Positions 40,418 to 49,240 of a stretch of 63,062 bases of DNA are shown one piece after another (within the stretch, counting starts at the first letter, position 1; each line of letters opens with the position of its first letter). The stretch is from a virus. The notes below the pieces were generated by a model that searched no databases, had not been told where the DNA came from, and saw only the letters and a program-made list of their open reading frames with translations. The stretch is from IMG/VR virus record IMGVR_UViG_3300033429_000003, positions 1 to 63,062 of that record. One strand, 5' to 3'. The position numbers and the translations under genes are program-made.

Positions 40418-41197
40418 ATGGTCAAGAGCGCCACATCACGGCCCTTCTCTCCCATAGACGACCCTGGGCTAGATAACGACCCCGTTGTCCACCTCACGCG
40501 CGTCTTCGTCTACTTCCTACAAAACCTGTTCCGCGACTTCCCCGAAGGGTGCGGGATGACTTGGAGGCCTCAGGAAGAGAACACGGAGATTATTATCACT
40601 GCCGAGAAACCTCGGTGTGACGCCATTGAGAAGTTACCACATATAACGTGTGTACTGGGGGCGAGTCGATGGTCTGGCGTGGGCATGGACCAAATGCAGT
40701 TCCTCCGGTACTCGGACGCACAGCGAACTCATACAGACCTCATGCCTGTGACGATGACTTATCATTGCCAGGCAAAGGAGGGCCTAGTAGCTCGCAGAAT
40801 CGCGTGGAATGCGTCTTTCTACACCGTTGTCCTGCGTCGCTTTATCATGCGGGTAGGTGGTATCTTTCAGGTAGGTGGTAACCACGATATCAGCGCCGAG
40901 ACTCCTCCCACGGCATTCACGGGACCCAAGGCTTCGGACGAACTTGTGGCCGTCACAGTAACAGTTCCGTTCTATTGGCAACCCCAGTGGCGTATAAGAA
41001 AGGCATCCGAGGTTTGGCGGAACATGAAGATGTCCTTTCACATCAATGGGGCGGCGCCGATGTACAGTGCGGGCAGAACGAACGCTTTACGCCCTCCGAT
41101 GGTGAACGGCGTGCCTGTCAATACACGTCCTCTAGATCCGCCTTCCGAATCGTTTGTCCAAGAAGTGCGTGAAAGCAATTACCTTGGAGAGGAGTAA
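40418..41197 (+). CDS. Tail-completion or neck protein
   Basis: A 259-residue protein whose ATG follows the previous TGA without a gap. It is beta-rich with many aromatic residues (RVFVYFLQNLFRDFPEG, TVPFYWQPQWRI). It has no catalytic motif. It directly precedes the tail sheath gene, the usual position of the tail terminator or completion protein that joins the neck to the tail. The assignment is by position; I do not recognise the family. Confidence 0.55.
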   Translation: MVKSATSRPFSPIDDPGLDNDPVVHLTRVFVYFLQNLFRDFPEGCGMTWRPQEENTEIIITAEKPRCDAIEKLPHITCVLGASRWSGVGMDQMQFLRYSDAQRTHTDLMPVTMTYHCQAKEGLVARRIAWNASFYTVVLRRFIMRVGGIFQVGGNHDISAETPPTAFTGPKASDELVAVTVTVPFYWQPQWRIRKASEVWRNMKMSFHINGAAPMYSAGRTNALRPPMVNGVPVNTRPLDPPSESFVQEVRESNYLGEE

Positions 41198-41200
41198 ACC

Positions 41201-44200
41201 ATGGCGGGTGCAGCAGAGCTTCCTCGTCCCGGAGTAGAGGTAATCCAGGAGTTCACCTCGACCACTCCAACCATCGTCACACCGACGTTGGTCCCGTGCA
41301 ACGTAGCCCCGTTCTTTGAGGTCATTGATGCCTTGGAGTCCGACGGTACGTTGAACGAGGACGCGAAGTTGGAGGACCAGTACGAGCAACTGGAGCTGAC
41401 CGTTGCCCAGTCGTCGTTTCCGTCCCCACGCGGAAACATCGATGAGGTGGACGTGCTCGAAGATTCCGTTCGGGTCTTCTTCGAGTTCGGCGGTTCGCTT
41501 CTGGAGCTCGAGAGGGATTCAGCATTCCTGACATCCTTCGTGGACCCCACGGTATCCAAGCAACCTTGGATCCTGGGAACTGTGACTGAGCCGGTGAGTG
41601 GCTATGACATCGACGGGCGGACGTTGGTCGTCCAGTTCGACAGCCACAACGCTTTGCCGCCGACGGCTGCCGACGTGCCAGCCGCGGAAAAGGTCACCAT
41701 CACGTTCGCCGGCGCGACTCCGGGCGCCAAGCTCACGCTGGACCAAGTCATCGATCAGATCAATGCGGTCATTCCCGGTATCGCCTCGAAGGGGGGTGTG
41801 GGAACTGATCAGCTTCTCCTCTCCTCTACAGCGTATGGCGCAGGCGCCTCAGTCTGCGTGCGGGCAGAAGGAACGGCCAACCCGGCTACCCTTCCGGGCT
41901 CCGAGGAAGGTCTGGGCTTCAGCTCCACGGCCGACCAGATTGCCATCGGTTCGGGCTTCTACGCCTATGATGACAACGACGGAGATCGGACCAGCCCCCG
42001 GCTGCGCATTTACGAGGGCACCTCGGAGGTGGATATCCCGCCCAGCGGGGCCATCACGGCTTCGCCACTCATTGCCCCCTCGAGCTTCAAGTTCACGGAT
42101 GCCTCGATCCAGCCGGGCGATGCAGTGGTTGCTGACGGGGTAGACATTGGTGAGGTCGTCGAGGTCGAGAGTCTGCAGCTCACCATGGCAGTGGAGCAAA
42201 ACTTGCCACTGCACGACAACCCCTTCGCGCCTCGGAGAGTGGCTGTCCAGGCCAACGGGCTCGTTTACCCCGCGCCCGCCTCCAGTGCAGCTGCCACAGT
42301 CACCGGCACCAGGCAGACGGCTGCGGCCACTGCAGCCTACATTGTGGGCACGACGGCCCCGACCTACGGCCCCATCCCTCTGGGTGAGGCCTTCACGGTC
42401 GAGGTGTACGCGGCGGGTGTGAGCTTGGGTCAAGAGTCCGTGACGGTCACCGGCACGGCCTGGTCAACCCTGGCGAATGTGACGAGCGGCATCAACGCTG
42501 CTGCCACGACCTTCGAGGCTTATGCCTGCAACGAGAATGGCGTCGAGCAGGCGGACGGCACCTTCCTCGGGTTGCGGACGAAGGCGGACAATACGGGCAG
42601 CGATGCCAGTATCACCTTCGTGAGTCAGACCAGCGGCATGACCATAGGGTTTGACTCGGGCCCGTACGCCGACGTTGGTGAGAACATCCGGTTCTTGCCG
42701 GGGACCCCCGCGGCCATGACCAGCCGGGATACCTGGGCCAATCTCTTGACGGCAGGCTTGGTCATCACGGATGTCACGGCGACAACCGTGCACGTCAAGA
42801 ACCCCATCACTGGGGTCTGGGGGGACGAGACAGACAGTGTCACCTGGAATGACGCTAGCTCGGTCCCGGCCACCGTCGACGATGCAGTGACGTTCTGGAA
42901 CGCGAATGCCCAGTACACCACTGCGTACAAGTCGGACTCGGCCGGCGTTGCGAGCTCGACCGGCACCTACCTCTCCATCAAGACACACGGGGAGAGCGTG
43001 GGAGCGGACGCCCAGATTGACACCACAGCAGATACGGTTGCCGGGGGCTCCCCAGGTGTGTTTGGCGCGGCCCCGCAGACAGCCAACGGCTCCGACGACG
43101 ACTTGGACGGCACCACCTTCAAGTGGTCGCTTGACAACAACCCTCATGTCTACATGGTGACTCTCATCGCCGACGAAGACGACGGGGGCACCTCGCTCCA
43201 GCAAATCCTGGACAAGGTCAACGACCTTACCCCCGGGGTTGCCAGTGCGAGTGCGGACTCTCCGCCCTACCTCAAGCTGGACAGCCAGAAGAAGGGTGAA
43301 GCGTCTAAGGTGGCAATCGTCGACGGGACGGCCAACAGCTCTCTAGGGCTCACCGACGACAGCAACACAGTCGGTGCCGGGCGGCCGGAACCGGACCTGG
43401 CGGTGGACATCAGTGGCAACGTGGTCATCCAGAGCCAAATCCTGCGGGACGGCCTGACCAGCGTGCCATTCGACCAAGGCTTCGCACCCATCGTTGTGTC
43501 GTACAAGGGCCTGCGCCTCGACCTCAGTCCAGACGCGGACAACCCGAGCTTGCTGGTGGTCAGCGATACGACGACCCTCGAGGAAGCCGCAGACCCCATC
43601 AGCACGGACAACCCTGGCGCCCTGATGACCTATCTGTCGCTCCTGAACGCCCCGACCGTCTCCGTGGCGGCCATCGGCGTACCGGAAATCTCGGCAGACG
43701 CCCCCGAGGGTACCCCGCTTGGTTACTCTAAGTGTGCGGACTTCCTGGAAAATGAGGAAGTCTACGCCATCGCAACGGGTACTCACAGTCCTGTCGTGCA
43801 TCAGGCATTCATGACGCACGTCAATGCGATGAGCGAGCCAGAGCAGAAGGGCGAGCGCATCTACTTCTTCAACCCGCAGATCCCGGACAGAGCCTTGCCG
43901 ACTCTGGTGGGCTCGGGCACGGATGCCAATTCGACGGCCAACGACAACGAGGTCACGGTCGAGGTCAACCTTGCTCCGACCCTCATTGCCAACGGCATCG
44001 ACCCGAACTTGGACATCAACCCGACCACCGGCGCCATCGAGAACGAGGTCTACCTGGACCTCGGAGGGGACGACCAATACTACCTCGTCCAGAAGGTGAC
44101 GGCCGGTACAACGGTCACGCTCCGGACTACCTTTGCTACCGGTGAGAACGCCGATGCCTTCTATTCGTCAACTACTTTGACGGGCAGCATCATCAGCGAC

Positions 44201-44899
44201 GACTGGTCGGTGAACATCCGGGGTGAGCCGCTGTTGCTTGCGGGCACGGACAAGCCGGACCGGGAGAGGATTGCAGAGACCATCCAGGCGTCTGCTCAGG
44301 CATACGGCTTCCGTCGTGGTTTCTACGTCCACCCGGACCAGTGCGGCATCAACGTCACTGGCCTAGAGCAACTGGTCGAAGGCTACTACGCCACCGCCTG
44401 CGTTGTGGGCATGGTGGGGCAGCAGCCGCCACAGCAGGGCTTCACGAACTTCCCCATTACGGGTCTGACACGGGTTGTCGGGTCGAACGACAAGTACACG
44501 AACCGGCACCTCAACGTCATGGCAGCCGGCGGGGTCTACATCCTGGTGCAGGACGCTCAAGGGGCGCCGGTCACAAGCCGGCATCAGCTCTCGACGGACC
44601 TCACGTCCATCGAGGCCCGCGAGCTCTCCATCACCAAGGTGGTCGACTTCACCGCCAAGTTCATGAGAACCGGGCTGCGGAACTACATCGGCCGGTCCAA
44701 CATCACCCAACCGTTCCTGGACAACCTCTCAACGGTCATCCAGGGCCAGATTGGGTTCCTGGAGGACACCGGTGTGCTCATCGGAGGCGCAATCAACAAC
44801 ATCATCCAGGACGCCGACGCCCCGGATACCGTGTTGGTGGACGTCACTTTGGACATTCCGTACCCTTGCAATTACATTCGCCTTACCTTGGTGGTGTGA
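41201..44899 (+). CDS. Contractile tail sheath protein, enlarged
   Basis: A 1232-residue protein, about twice the usual sheath length. The N-terminus (LPRPGVEVIQEF) and the C-terminal 230 residues (NRHLNVMAAGGVYILVQD, ELSITKVVDFTAKFMRTGLRNYIG, and a final beta strand with NYIRLTLVV) match contractile sheath proteins, whose N- and C-terminal strands interlock with neighbours. Between about 155 and 720 lie four related beta modules (near 156-248, 390-484, 520-612 and 640-720), each with a pattern of helix plus ...S...G.. strands, likely decorating the tail surface. This defines the phage as a myovirus. Confidence 0.85.
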   Translation: MAGAAELPRPGVEVIQEFTSTTPTIVTPTLVPCNVAPFFEVIDALESDGTLNEDAKLEDQYEQLELTVAQSSFPSPRGNIDEVDVLEDSVRVFFEFGGSLLELERDSAFLTSFVDPTVSKQPWILGTVTEPVSGYDIDGRTLVVQFDSHNALPPTAADVPAAEKVTITFAGATPGAKLTLDQVIDQINAVIPGIASKGGVGTDQLLLSSTAYGAGASVCVRAEGTANPATLPGSEEGLGFSSTADQIAIGSGFYAYDDNDGDRTSPRLRIYEGTSEVDIPPSGAITASPLIAPSSFKFTDASIQPGDAVVADGVDIGEVVEVESLQLTMAVEQNLPLHDNPFAPRRVAVQANGLVYPAPASSAAATVTGTRQTAAATAAYIVGTTAPTYGPIPLGEAFTVEVYAAGVSLGQESVTVTGTAWSTLANVTSGINAAATTFEAYACNENGVEQADGTFLGLRTKADNTGSDASITFVSQTSGMTIGFDSGPYADVGENIRFLPGTPAAMTSRDTWANLLTAGLVITDVTATTVHVKNPITGVWGDETDSVTWNDASSVPATVDDAVTFWNANAQYTTAYKSDSAGVASSTGTYLSIKTHGESVGADAQIDTTADTVAGGSPGVFGAAPQTANGSDDDLDGTTFKWSLDNNPHVYMVTLIADEDDGGTSLQQILDKVNDLTPGVASASADSPPYLKLDSQKKGEASKVAIVDGTANSSLGLTDDSNTVGAGRPEPDLAVDISGNVVIQSQILRDGLTSVPFDQGFAPIVVSYKGLRLDLSPDADNPSLLVVSDTTTLEEAADPISTDNPGALMTYLSLLNAPTVSVAAIGVPEISADAPEGTPLGYSKCADFLENEEVYAIATGTHSPVVHQAFMTHVNAMSEPEQKGERIYFFNPQIPDRALPTLVGSGTDANSTANDNEVTVEVNLAPTLIANGIDPNLDINPTTGAIENEVYLDLGGDDQYYLVQKVTAGTTVTLRTTFATGENADAFYSSTTLTGSIISDDWSVNIRGEPLLLAGTDKPDRERIAETIQASAQAYGFRRGFYVHPDQCGINVTGLEQLVEGYYATACVVGMVGQQPPQQGFTNFPITGLTRVVGSNDKYTNRHLNVMAAGGVYILVQDAQGAPVTSRHQLSTDLTSIEARELSITKVVDFTAKFMRTGLRNYIGRSNITQPFLDNLSTVIQGQIGFLEDTGVLIGGAINNIIQDADAPDTVLVDVTLDIPYPCNYIRLTLVV

Positions 44900-44981
44900 C
44901 ACTAAGTGTGCTGAATCCGGGGAGAATGCTGACAACTTTCTCAGGGTGTGAGATGATACTCTGAGTTTGAGGGAGTTTTAG

Positions 44982-45683
44982 ATGTCACGAGCAATGAGAG
45001 ATCAGGGGGCGGCGATTCCCCATCTGAGTAAGGGGGAGATCCGGGACCTACGCTTGGACGTGGATGAGGCGTTTGGTGTGCTTGAGGACCGTCCGGTTCT
45101 CACTCGCATCACTGGTGGTTCAACGGCGCTGTCGATTACGGGCCTACCCACCGCCAAACCGTTGGTGGGGGTCGGGCTGCTGGTAGGGAAGGCAAAGGCA
45201 TCCCTTGTCATCAATGCGGGGACCACGGCGGAGCTCACGTTCACGGCCCAGCGCCCTGGCAGCGATGGCAACGACATCACCGTGGCCATCGTGGACTCGG
45301 CTGGGGGTGGCTTGGCTGTCTCCGTGGTGGGTACGGACATCGAGATCGACCTTGGTGGCGCTACGCCGGACGCGGCGACCATCCTGGCCGCTCTTGACGC
45401 CGACGCCGACATCCTCAATCTCATCGACACGGCGCATGACGGGGTGGCCGGTGCTGGACTCCCCGGAGTCGAGGCGCAGGCCAACTTGGCTGGCGGCACG
45501 GGGGACGGGTTCTCGGTGAAGGTGAACGGCATCGAGCAGAAGGTGAACGGCCCGGTGACGGATACCGCCGTACCGATGCTGGTCGATGACCTCACCGGTG
45601 CGGCGAACCTGGATGAAGCCAGGGTCGTTGTCACCACGGATGGAATTGAGCTTGCGTCCATGCAGATCGCTGTCGTCACCTGA
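44982..45683 (+). CDS. Beta-rich tail-associated protein
   Basis: A 233-residue protein with GAGGGAG upstream. The N-terminal 60 residues are charged. The main part (about 75-175) is a beta domain (AELTFTAQRPGSDGNDITVAI, then EIDLGGATPDAATILAAL and ANLAGGTGDGF) of a type I recall from phage tail and sheath decoration proteins. It lies between sheath and tube-like genes, so a tail-surface or tube-accessory role is inferred. Confidence 0.58.
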   Translation: MSRAMRDQGAAIPHLSKGEIRDLRLDVDEAFGVLEDRPVLTRITGGSTALSITGLPTAKPLVGVGLLVGKAKASLVINAGTTAELTFTAQRPGSDGNDITVAIVDSAGGGLAVSVVGTDIEIDLGGATPDAATILAALDADADILNLIDTAHDGVAGAGLPGVEAQANLAGGTGDGFSVKVNGIEQKVNGPVTDTAVPMLVDDLTGAANLDEARVVVTTDGIELASMQIAVVT

Positions 45684-45736
45684 TGGAGCGAGGCTCTTGC
45701 AAGGAAGTGGAAACCTGAGAAAAAGGAGTCGTGCTC

Positions 45737-46456
45737 ATGGCTAGGTTGTCGGAGTGGTCACCATACACCAGGTATGTGCAAGCTGGCCTGGTTGATGGCC
45801 AGTTCCTGAATGCGTCGTTCACCCTGCTGGCAGCGGGCCCGCCGAGGCTTGCCAACGTGGGTGGGGCGACGGCGATTGGCGCCGAAGGTTCTGCCAACGA
45901 GCTGGTGTTTCCCATCGGCATCGTCCAGAACTTCAATCTCGGCCACAACCGGCAGTTCAACCGGGTGTGGGAGGTTGGTTCTGAGCGAAGCTTCTTCATC
46001 AGTGGCAGGACCATGGGGCAGCTCAGTTTGAGCCGCATCATGTATCATGGCCCATCGCTGCTGCGCGTGCTGTACGCCTACTACCAGGACTTGTTCCCGC
46101 CGACGTTGATCCCCTCAGCCATCGGCGCGAACAACCTGGGGGCTTTGACGGTGGCGAACGCCCACAACGTCAAGATCCCTGCCGGCTTCGAGAACATGTA
46201 TCTGAACCTCGCTTCAGACCTGTTCGGTCAGCCAATCGGGATGATGGTGTACTTCCGGGACAGCAACGAAGACACGATGGGCTCCATCTACCTTGAGGGC
46301 TGTGTCATCCCGAACCACTCTTTGGGCACAGACGCCCAGGGAACCATCATCCAGGAGAACGCCGGGGTGCAGTTCGAGCGGACAGTGCCTGTTGCGGTGA
46401 GCGCGCTTGCACTGGTCGGGCTCAACGCCTCGGATGAAGCACTCGCCGGTTTCTAG
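45737..46456 (+). CDS. Probable tail tube protein
   Basis: A 239-residue protein starting at ATG 45737 after AAAAAGGAG; an in-frame GTG six bases earlier is less likely. It is beta-rich, with FPIGIVQNFNLGHNRQFNRVWEVG and RSFFISGRTMGQLSLSRI strands as in tube or tube-like proteins, which build the inner rigid tube of contractile tails. It follows the sheath, the standard order. The C-terminus is hydrophobic and flexible. A tail-fibre or baseplate component is the alternative. Confidence 0.62.
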   Translation: MARLSEWSPYTRYVQAGLVDGQFLNASFTLLAAGPPRLANVGGATAIGAEGSANELVFPIGIVQNFNLGHNRQFNRVWEVGSERSFFISGRTMGQLSLSRIMYHGPSLLRVLYAYYQDLFPPTLIPSAIGANNLGALTVANAHNVKIPAGFENMYLNLASDLFGQPIGMMVYFRDSNEDTMGSIYLEGCVIPNHSLGTDAQGTIIQENAGVQFERTVPVAVSALALVGLNASDEALAGF

Positions 46457-46465
46457 GGGTAACTG

Positions 46466-46678
46466 ATGCTCTTGAAGCTGTCACGCCTGGCGGCGAAGTT
46501 GGCCGCTAGTGTACCCGGTATCCCCAACTTGGCTGGGGAGAACGGGGCGCACTTGCTTGGCCAGAACCCCCACGGCACGGAAGGCCGCCTTCAGCGCTTG
46601 GCTGCCCCGAGAGCAAAGCTCAAGAAGATGGAGGGCCCTCGGGCCTATGCTCCCAGGCTGGGGGCGCCCAGTCCTTAA
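46466..46678 (+). CDS. Small basic protein at the end of the tail module
   Basis: A 70-residue protein, ATG 46466, with GGGGTAAC upstream. The N-terminus MLLKLSRLAAKLAAS is an amphipathic basic helix with K-x-A triplets, then a Gly/Pro/Arg-rich tail. It is the last gene before a strong terminator at 46730, so it closes the late operon. Function unknown. Confidence 0.5.
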   Translation: MLLKLSRLAAKLAASVPGIPNLAGENGAHLLGQNPHGTEGRLQRLAAPRAKLKKMEGPRAYAPRLGAPSP

Positions 46679-46729
46679 GATCGGGGTCTCCTTTTGTCAT
46701 GGTCTCCCAACCAGGATAAGCTGACCCTC

Positions 46730-46765
46730 CCCCAGACCGAGTGACTCCATCCTCTCGGTCTGGGG
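46730..46765 (+). terminator. Strong hairpin terminator after the tail genes
   Basis: CCCCAGACCGAG (46730-46741) pairs perfectly with CTCGGTCTGGGG (46754-46765), 12 pairs with a 12-base loop, followed by the pyrimidine-rich ACTTCTCTTTCTCC. It separates the late operon from the gene block starting at 46869. Confidence 0.7.
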
Positions 46766-46807
46766 ACTTCTCTTTCTCCTGTGAAAACATTTGATAGTTG
46801 CGCGGGA

Positions 46808-46837
46808 TAAGACTTGTGTACGTCTTACCTGTATAAC
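46808..46837 (+). promoter_or_regulatory. Possible promoter and operator before the second gene block
   Basis: An inverted repeat TAAGAC (46808-46813) / GTCTTA (46822-46827) with eight bases between lies just before TATAAC at 46832-46837, which is preceded directly by TG. No good -35 is seen, so this would be an activated or phage-specific promoter. It is about 30 bases before the start at 46869. Confidence 0.3.
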
Positions 46838-46868
46838 TGACGTTCTCACGGTTCTCATAGGAGATCAC

Positions 46869-47216
46869 ATGGCCGAAAAGAAAGAAGAAAAGAGAATAGA
46901 CGTCCGCAAGGACCACCTGTCCAACCCCCGGACCCGGCTGTGGTTGGGGGCTCTGGTGTCTGTACAACTGCAAGCGGTGGGTACTATTACTTTATTCCTG
47001 GGAGAGGACGGAAAGGTTAGAGTTGCCAACCCCTTACACGTTTACCTTGGGCCACAGGCAATGATAGATGACGAATCTGAAGATGAAAGACCTTTCAGGT
47101 GGGTGAGGCCGGTGATAGGGGAGGCCAAGCCCCAGTTCGCAGCGTGGCGGGACGACACTCTTTGGGAGATAGAGTTCACAGATGGGCACAGCAGCAAGGA
47201 AGAAACAGGCGACTGA
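46869..47216 (+). CDS. Small hypothetical protein, first of the second gene block
   Basis: A 115-residue protein, ATG 46869, following AGGAG after the terminator region. The sequence is a charged N-terminus, a hydrophobic beta segment (LWLGALVSVQLQAVGTITLFLG), then an acidic middle and WRDDTLWEIEF strands. No family recognised. It may be an early or middle gene by its place after the terminator. The next gene overlaps it by 35 bases. Confidence 0.6.
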   Translation: MAEKKEEKRIDVRKDHLSNPRTRLWLGALVSVQLQAVGTITLFLGEDGKVRVANPLHVYLGPQAMIDDESEDERPFRWVRPVIGEAKPQFAAWRDDTLWEIEFTDGHSSKEETGD

Positions 47217-47592
47217 CATCATCACCAGCGTGTTCAGGGGCATCAAAGAGGCGGAAGTGGGGGTGGCGGGCGTCCACATTACGATAGACGCGCGGCTTGC
47301 CGGTAGGATGATGGTGAGCATCTATCGGCTCTTGACGGGAGAAATGCCTCAGTCGCCGGGCATTGAGATTGAATTCCGGGCCGACGAGCTACCTGCCGTG
47401 GAACTTGCCTCTCCTACTGAGAGGGGCCCGAACCGGGCGTTGTACGTTCAGGCAGGAGGAGGACCTGGCGAGCCGGACGTCATTTGGGAAGAGGGAGACC
47501 ATGCCGAAGAAGGAATCGGAAGTAGCTTGGACGGAGCTCGACCATATCAGGGTGCAAGAGGGCTTCAACCTCCGAAGAAAGGTAAAGCCTGA
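47182..47592 (+). CDS. Hypothetical protein overlapping its neighbours
   Basis: A 136-residue protein. It overlaps the previous gene by 35 bases and the ParB-like gene by 92 bases, but no other gene would explain 47217-47500, and its alpha/beta sequence (TDIITSVFRGIKEAEVGVAGVHITIDARLAGRMM) looks natural. The last 30 residues, inside the overlap, are low-complexity and may have arisen by loss of an earlier stop. Function unknown. Confidence 0.55.
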   Translation: MGTAARKKQATDIITSVFRGIKEAEVGVAGVHITIDARLAGRMMVSIYRLLTGEMPQSPGIEIEFRADELPAVELASPTERGPNRALYVQAGGGPGEPDVIWEEGDHAEEGIGSSLDGARPYQGARGLQPPKKGKA

Positions 47593-48343
47593 CCCGGAGT
47601 TGGTGACGAGGATCAAGAAGGATGGAGTCCTTCATCCGATCCATATCCGCAACGTCCCCGAAGGCACGCACTACCTGCTCGTTGACGGTGAGCGCCGCTA
47701 CCGAGCCGCCAAGGAGGCGGGGCTCAAGAGTATTCCTGTCATCCTTCACGACTCGATGTCGGATGAAGAGGCGATGCTCTTCTCTTACCGGGCGAACGAG
47801 GCACAGAAACCTTGGACGACAGGTCAGAAGTTCAAGATGTTCCTGCGGCTGAGCGAGCTCGGGTGGGAACCAGACAAAATTGGAGAGGCCTTGCTGGTGA
47901 GCAGCAAGACCGTGCTGGAGTACCTCAGAACCAAGGAGAAGGGCTCTCTGAAGATCAAGGAGGCCCTGGAGAACGATGAGGTCTCCTCAAGGGTATCTTC
48001 GAGGGTATCCGGCCTCCCGAAGAGGAAACAGGTCAAGGTTCTGGGGAAGATAGCAGGTAAGAAGACGAAGGAATCCCTGCAGCTGGTGCAGGAAGAGGAA
48101 CTCAAGGAGAAGTCCAAGGGAAAGGATAGGTCGAAGGTAGAACACAACTACCATTTGCCCGAAGACGTGGTTGACCGCTTCCGCGAGCTAGAGAAGCTGA
48201 TCCACCAACAACTGGACCTGGCACCACGTCACAAGGTGCTTAAAGGTCAGTTAGACGTGATACGAGTACTGAAGGGTAAAAAGACGTTGGAGGACATATT
48301 CCCCGACTACGTTATGGAACTCAGGAGAAGTCATGGCGGGTAA
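47501..48343 (+). CDS. ParB/Sulfiredoxin-fold nuclease-like protein
   Basis: A 280-residue protein from ATG 47501 with GGGAGA upstream. Residues 30-85 (LVTRIKKDGVLHPIHIRN, HYLLVDGERRYRAAKEAG, IPVILHD) are the ParB N-terminal domain with the nucleotide-binding GERR motif. A helix-turn-helix follows (IGEALLVSSKTVLEYLRTK), then a long charged coiled region and a helical C-terminus. Plasmid ParB proteins bind centromere sites and CTP. In phages they may serve replication, segregation or regulation. No ParA is visible, so a partition role is uncertain. Confidence 0.82.
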   Translation: MPKKESEVAWTELDHIRVQEGFNLRRKVKPDPELVTRIKKDGVLHPIHIRNVPEGTHYLLVDGERRYRAAKEAGLKSIPVILHDSMSDEEAMLFSYRANEAQKPWTTGQKFKMFLRLSELGWEPDKIGEALLVSSKTVLEYLRTKEKGSLKIKEALENDEVSSRVSSRVSGLPKRKQVKVLGKIAGKKTKESLQLVQEEELKEKSKGKDRSKVEHNYHLPEDVVDRFRELEKLIHQQLDLAPRHKVLKGQLDVIRVLKGKKTLEDIFPDYVMELRRSHGG

Positions 48344-48713
48344 CACGAAACTCATCGGGTTTATGGGTAGCCAGGTGGTACTCGAGCGGTGGGGTGAGAA
48401 AGTGACGGTGGAAGTGGGCAAAGAGGCCGTGCAAGCCATTCACAAGGCTTGCGCCGATGACCTTCCTCGAAGGCCTCTTTCTCATCAGGTAGGGCGTTTC
48501 AATCTAAGCGTGGAGTACGACACCCTCTACGGGCAAGGTGTGTTGAGGATGAACCCGAAGGTCTTGGACCTGTTCGAGGACTTCCTGCATCAAACCATGG
48601 CGGAGGTACCCCCCGGCTTTGCCCAGTACCACCGAGAAATGGTGTCGGATGTAGAGAGGGTGCTGAAGGAGCACCGAGAGTACACCAGCACTGATGAGCC
48701 GGGGTTGCCATGA
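48333..48713 (+). CDS. Hypothetical protein
   Basis: A 126-residue protein whose start overlaps the ParB-like stop by eleven bases; its own end overlaps the HAD gene start as ATGA. The first half is beta-rich (KLIGFMGSQVVLERWGEKVTVEV), the second half is helical with many Glu and His. No motif recognised. It is clearly part of one transcript with ParB and the nucleotidase. Confidence 0.6.
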   Translation: MAGNTKLIGFMGSQVVLERWGEKVTVEVGKEAVQAIHKACADDLPRRPLSHQVGRFNLSVEYDTLYGQGVLRMNPKVLDLFEDFLHQTMAEVPPGFAQYHREMVSDVERVLKEHREYTSTDEPGLP

Positions 48714-49240
48714 AGATACTGATGGACGTGGATGGGGTGGTGGCCGACACTGCCAACCATTTGTTTGACTTACTGGGCATCAGTCAGGAGGAAAGGAAGA
48801 AGTTCAGGAAGTGGGCGTTCCTGTCTGAGCTGAGCGAGGAAGATGAGAAGAGGGGGCGGGCGCTGCTCAAGGACCCACACTTCTGGGAGACCATCCCCCT
48901 CATGGAGGGGGCGAAGCGGGGCATTAGAGAGATCAAGCACCTAGGACACCGCATCACGTGGCTGACCGCTCCGTATACCTCTTGTCCAGAGTGGGGAGCG
49001 GTGAGGAGAAGGTGGGTAAACAGGAACTTTGGGGGTGGCGAGCCGGTCATCATCGAGAAGGAGAAGGAGAAGATAGATGGGGACGCCCTGATCGATGACA
49101 AGCCAGACAACATTCGAAAATGGTACAAGGCCCGCCCTCTCGGCCATGCGGTCCTTTTTGACACGCAGTTCAACCGAGACTTCGAGTGGCGCACTCGGGC
49201 GAACTGGTCGAACATGATCAAGACGCTAAAGTGGCTATGA
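48710..49240 (+). CDS. 5'(3')-deoxyribonucleotidase-like HAD phosphatase
   Basis: A 176-residue protein. MDVDGVVADT near the N-terminus has the catalytic Asp6 and Asp8 of HAD phosphatases. TWLTAP is motif II, and LIDDKPDNI is motif III/IV with the metal-binding aspartates. Its size and the N-terminal cap region fit 5'(3')-deoxyribonucleotidases (NT5C type), which dephosphorylate deoxynucleoside monophosphates. In a phage this could tune nucleotide pools together with the dNMP kinase downstream. Coupled by ATGA to both neighbours. Confidence 0.85.
   Translation: MKILMDVDGVVADTANHLFDLLGISQEERKKFRKWAFLSELSEEDEKRGRALLKDPHFWETIPLMEGAKRGIREIKHLGHRITWLTAPYTSCPEWGAVRRRWVNRNFGGGEPVIIEKEKEKIDGDALIDDKPDNIRKWYKARPLGHAVLFDTQFNRDFEWRTRANWSNMIKTLKWL

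Noticed and set aside
44900-44981. A sigma70 promoter between sheath and the next tail gene
   Set aside because: CTGACA is present, but no -10 at acceptable spacing was found. Read-through from the sheath is enough.
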